Source of the DNA: an uncultured Lachnospiraceae bacterium
GTDB taxonomy: Bacteria > Bacillota > Clostridia > Lachnospirales > Lachnospiraceae
Assembly (NCBI GenBank): GCA_945868305.1
Contig: CAMBKU010000009.1
Coordinates: forward strand, 1 to 53,714
DNA length: 53,714 nucleotides
Direction of reading: 5' to 3'
The notes beneath the pieces were generated by a model that was given only the letters and a program-made list of their open reading frames with translations, did not search any database and was not told the origin of the DNA. Numbering within the stretch: the first letter of the stretch is position 1; every line of letters begins with the position of its first letter. The translations under genes were made by a program, and so were the position numbers. This document shows positions 53,349 through 53,714 of this stretch, piece by piece.

Positions 53349-53714
53349 ATGGATCAGGGAGTGAATGCGTTTCATAACCGGTATGTTACAAATAATTGTA
53401 CCGGGATAATTCATGTGGTAAAAGAGGGAGACAGCTTATATAAAATCGGGAAAATGCATGGAGTTAGTGTTTCTGCACTTATGTATGCGAATCCTTATGT
53501 GAATGTTTATAATTTGCAGGTGGGAGATGAACTTTGCGTTCCTGTATACAATATGCCGTGGAACGGGAGAAAAGAACCACAGCCTGCGGGAGGAAGTATG
53601 CAGCAACCGCAGAATATGCCAACGGGAGGAAACATGCAGCAACCGCAGAATATGCCGACGGGAGGAAACATGCAGCAACCGCAGAATATGCCGATGGGAG
53701 GAAACATGCAGCAG
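53349..53714 (+). CDS. LysM-domain protein with 12-residue tandem repeats, 3' end beyond the window
   Basis: A frame from ATG 53349 (AGGAG 8 bases upstream; ATG 53343 is too close) runs off the window end, giving 122 residues. It has one LysM domain at about 22-66 ('GIIHVVKEGDSLYKIGKMHG', 'ANPYVNVYNLQVGDELCVPV'), which binds peptidoglycan or chitin-like sugars. A Gln/Pro/Gly/Met-rich tail of repeats of MQQPQNMPTGGN follows. There is no classical signal peptide, so it may be a spore or cytoplasmic LysM protein. The repeat copy number is unknown because the gene is cut. Confidence 0.8.
   Translation, partial: MDQGVNAFHNRYVTNNCTGIIHVVKEGDSLYKIGKMHGVSVSALMYANPYVNVYNLQVGDELCVPVYNMPWNGRKEPQPAGGSMQQPQNMPTGGNMQQPQNMPTGGNMQQPQNMPMGGNMQQ
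53598..53714 (+). repeat. 36-bp tandem repeat within the LysM gene
   Basis: Unit starts fall at 53598, 53634, 53670 and 53706, exactly 36 bp apart, with few base changes. Each unit encodes 12 residues of the type MQQPQNMPTGGN. The array continues past the window. Confidence 0.92.

Noticed and set aside
53598-53714. Regular 36-bp repeats suggesting a CRISPR array
   Set aside because: The repeats are directly adjacent with no unique spacers, and the frame stays open, so they encode a protein tail.

Overview
The window looks like a chromosomal segment of a low-GC Gram-positive anaerobe of the Clostridia, most likely a Lachnospiraceae member. I judge this from gene content and style, since no rRNA or species marker is present. 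The clues are AddAB instead of RecBCD, a PstSCAB-PhoU-PhoPR phosphate regulon, a CIRCE-controlled htpG, a 1420-residue 2-hydroxyacyl-CoA dehydratase activase-like protein, strong AGGAGG-type ribosome sites, and several families common in gut Clostridia (TfoX_C plus DUF4317, intramembrane-sensing BceS-type kinases). No tRNA, rRNA, CRISPR array, insertion sequence or phage gene was seen.

Positions 1-24 kb are an accessory, mostly co-oriented region. It carries eight GNAT acetyltransferase domains, one of them fused to a DJ-1/PfpI domain, plus a hexapeptide acetyltransferase, a RelA/SpoT-type synthetase, a MerR-regulated aldo/keto reductase, a chemoreceptor on the minus strand, a Bce-type ABC transporter with its two-component system, a TfoX_C/DUF4317/RpiB run, a MarR-flavodoxin-FMN-binding operon with twin operators, a decayed alpha/beta hydrolase, a 33-residue membrane peptide, a duplicated-domain protein and RNase H1. 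This looks like a fast-evolving stress and resistance island.

Positions 25.2-33.6 kb hold the phosphate-starvation module: pstS, pstC, pstA, pstB, phoU, a Na+/phosphate cotransporter, phoP and phoR. Two promoters, before pstS and before the cotransporter, carry TTTACA repeats at 11-bp spacing of the kind bound by PhoP. The most striking item is that PstS is circularly permuted: the half that is normally C-terminal comes first, and the normal N-terminal half follows.

Positions 33.7-45 kb hold an SGNH lipoprotein, addB and addA (overlapping), maf, a small unknown gene, a COG2509-like flavoprotein and a parvulin lipoprotein, ending at a terminator shared with the convergent htpG. htpG (minus strand) has a perfect CIRCE element and carries two acidic insertions. 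A MarR/alpha-beta hydrolase pair follows, then the very large activase-like protein on the minus strand. The window ends inside a LysM protein whose tail is a 12-residue tandem repeat.
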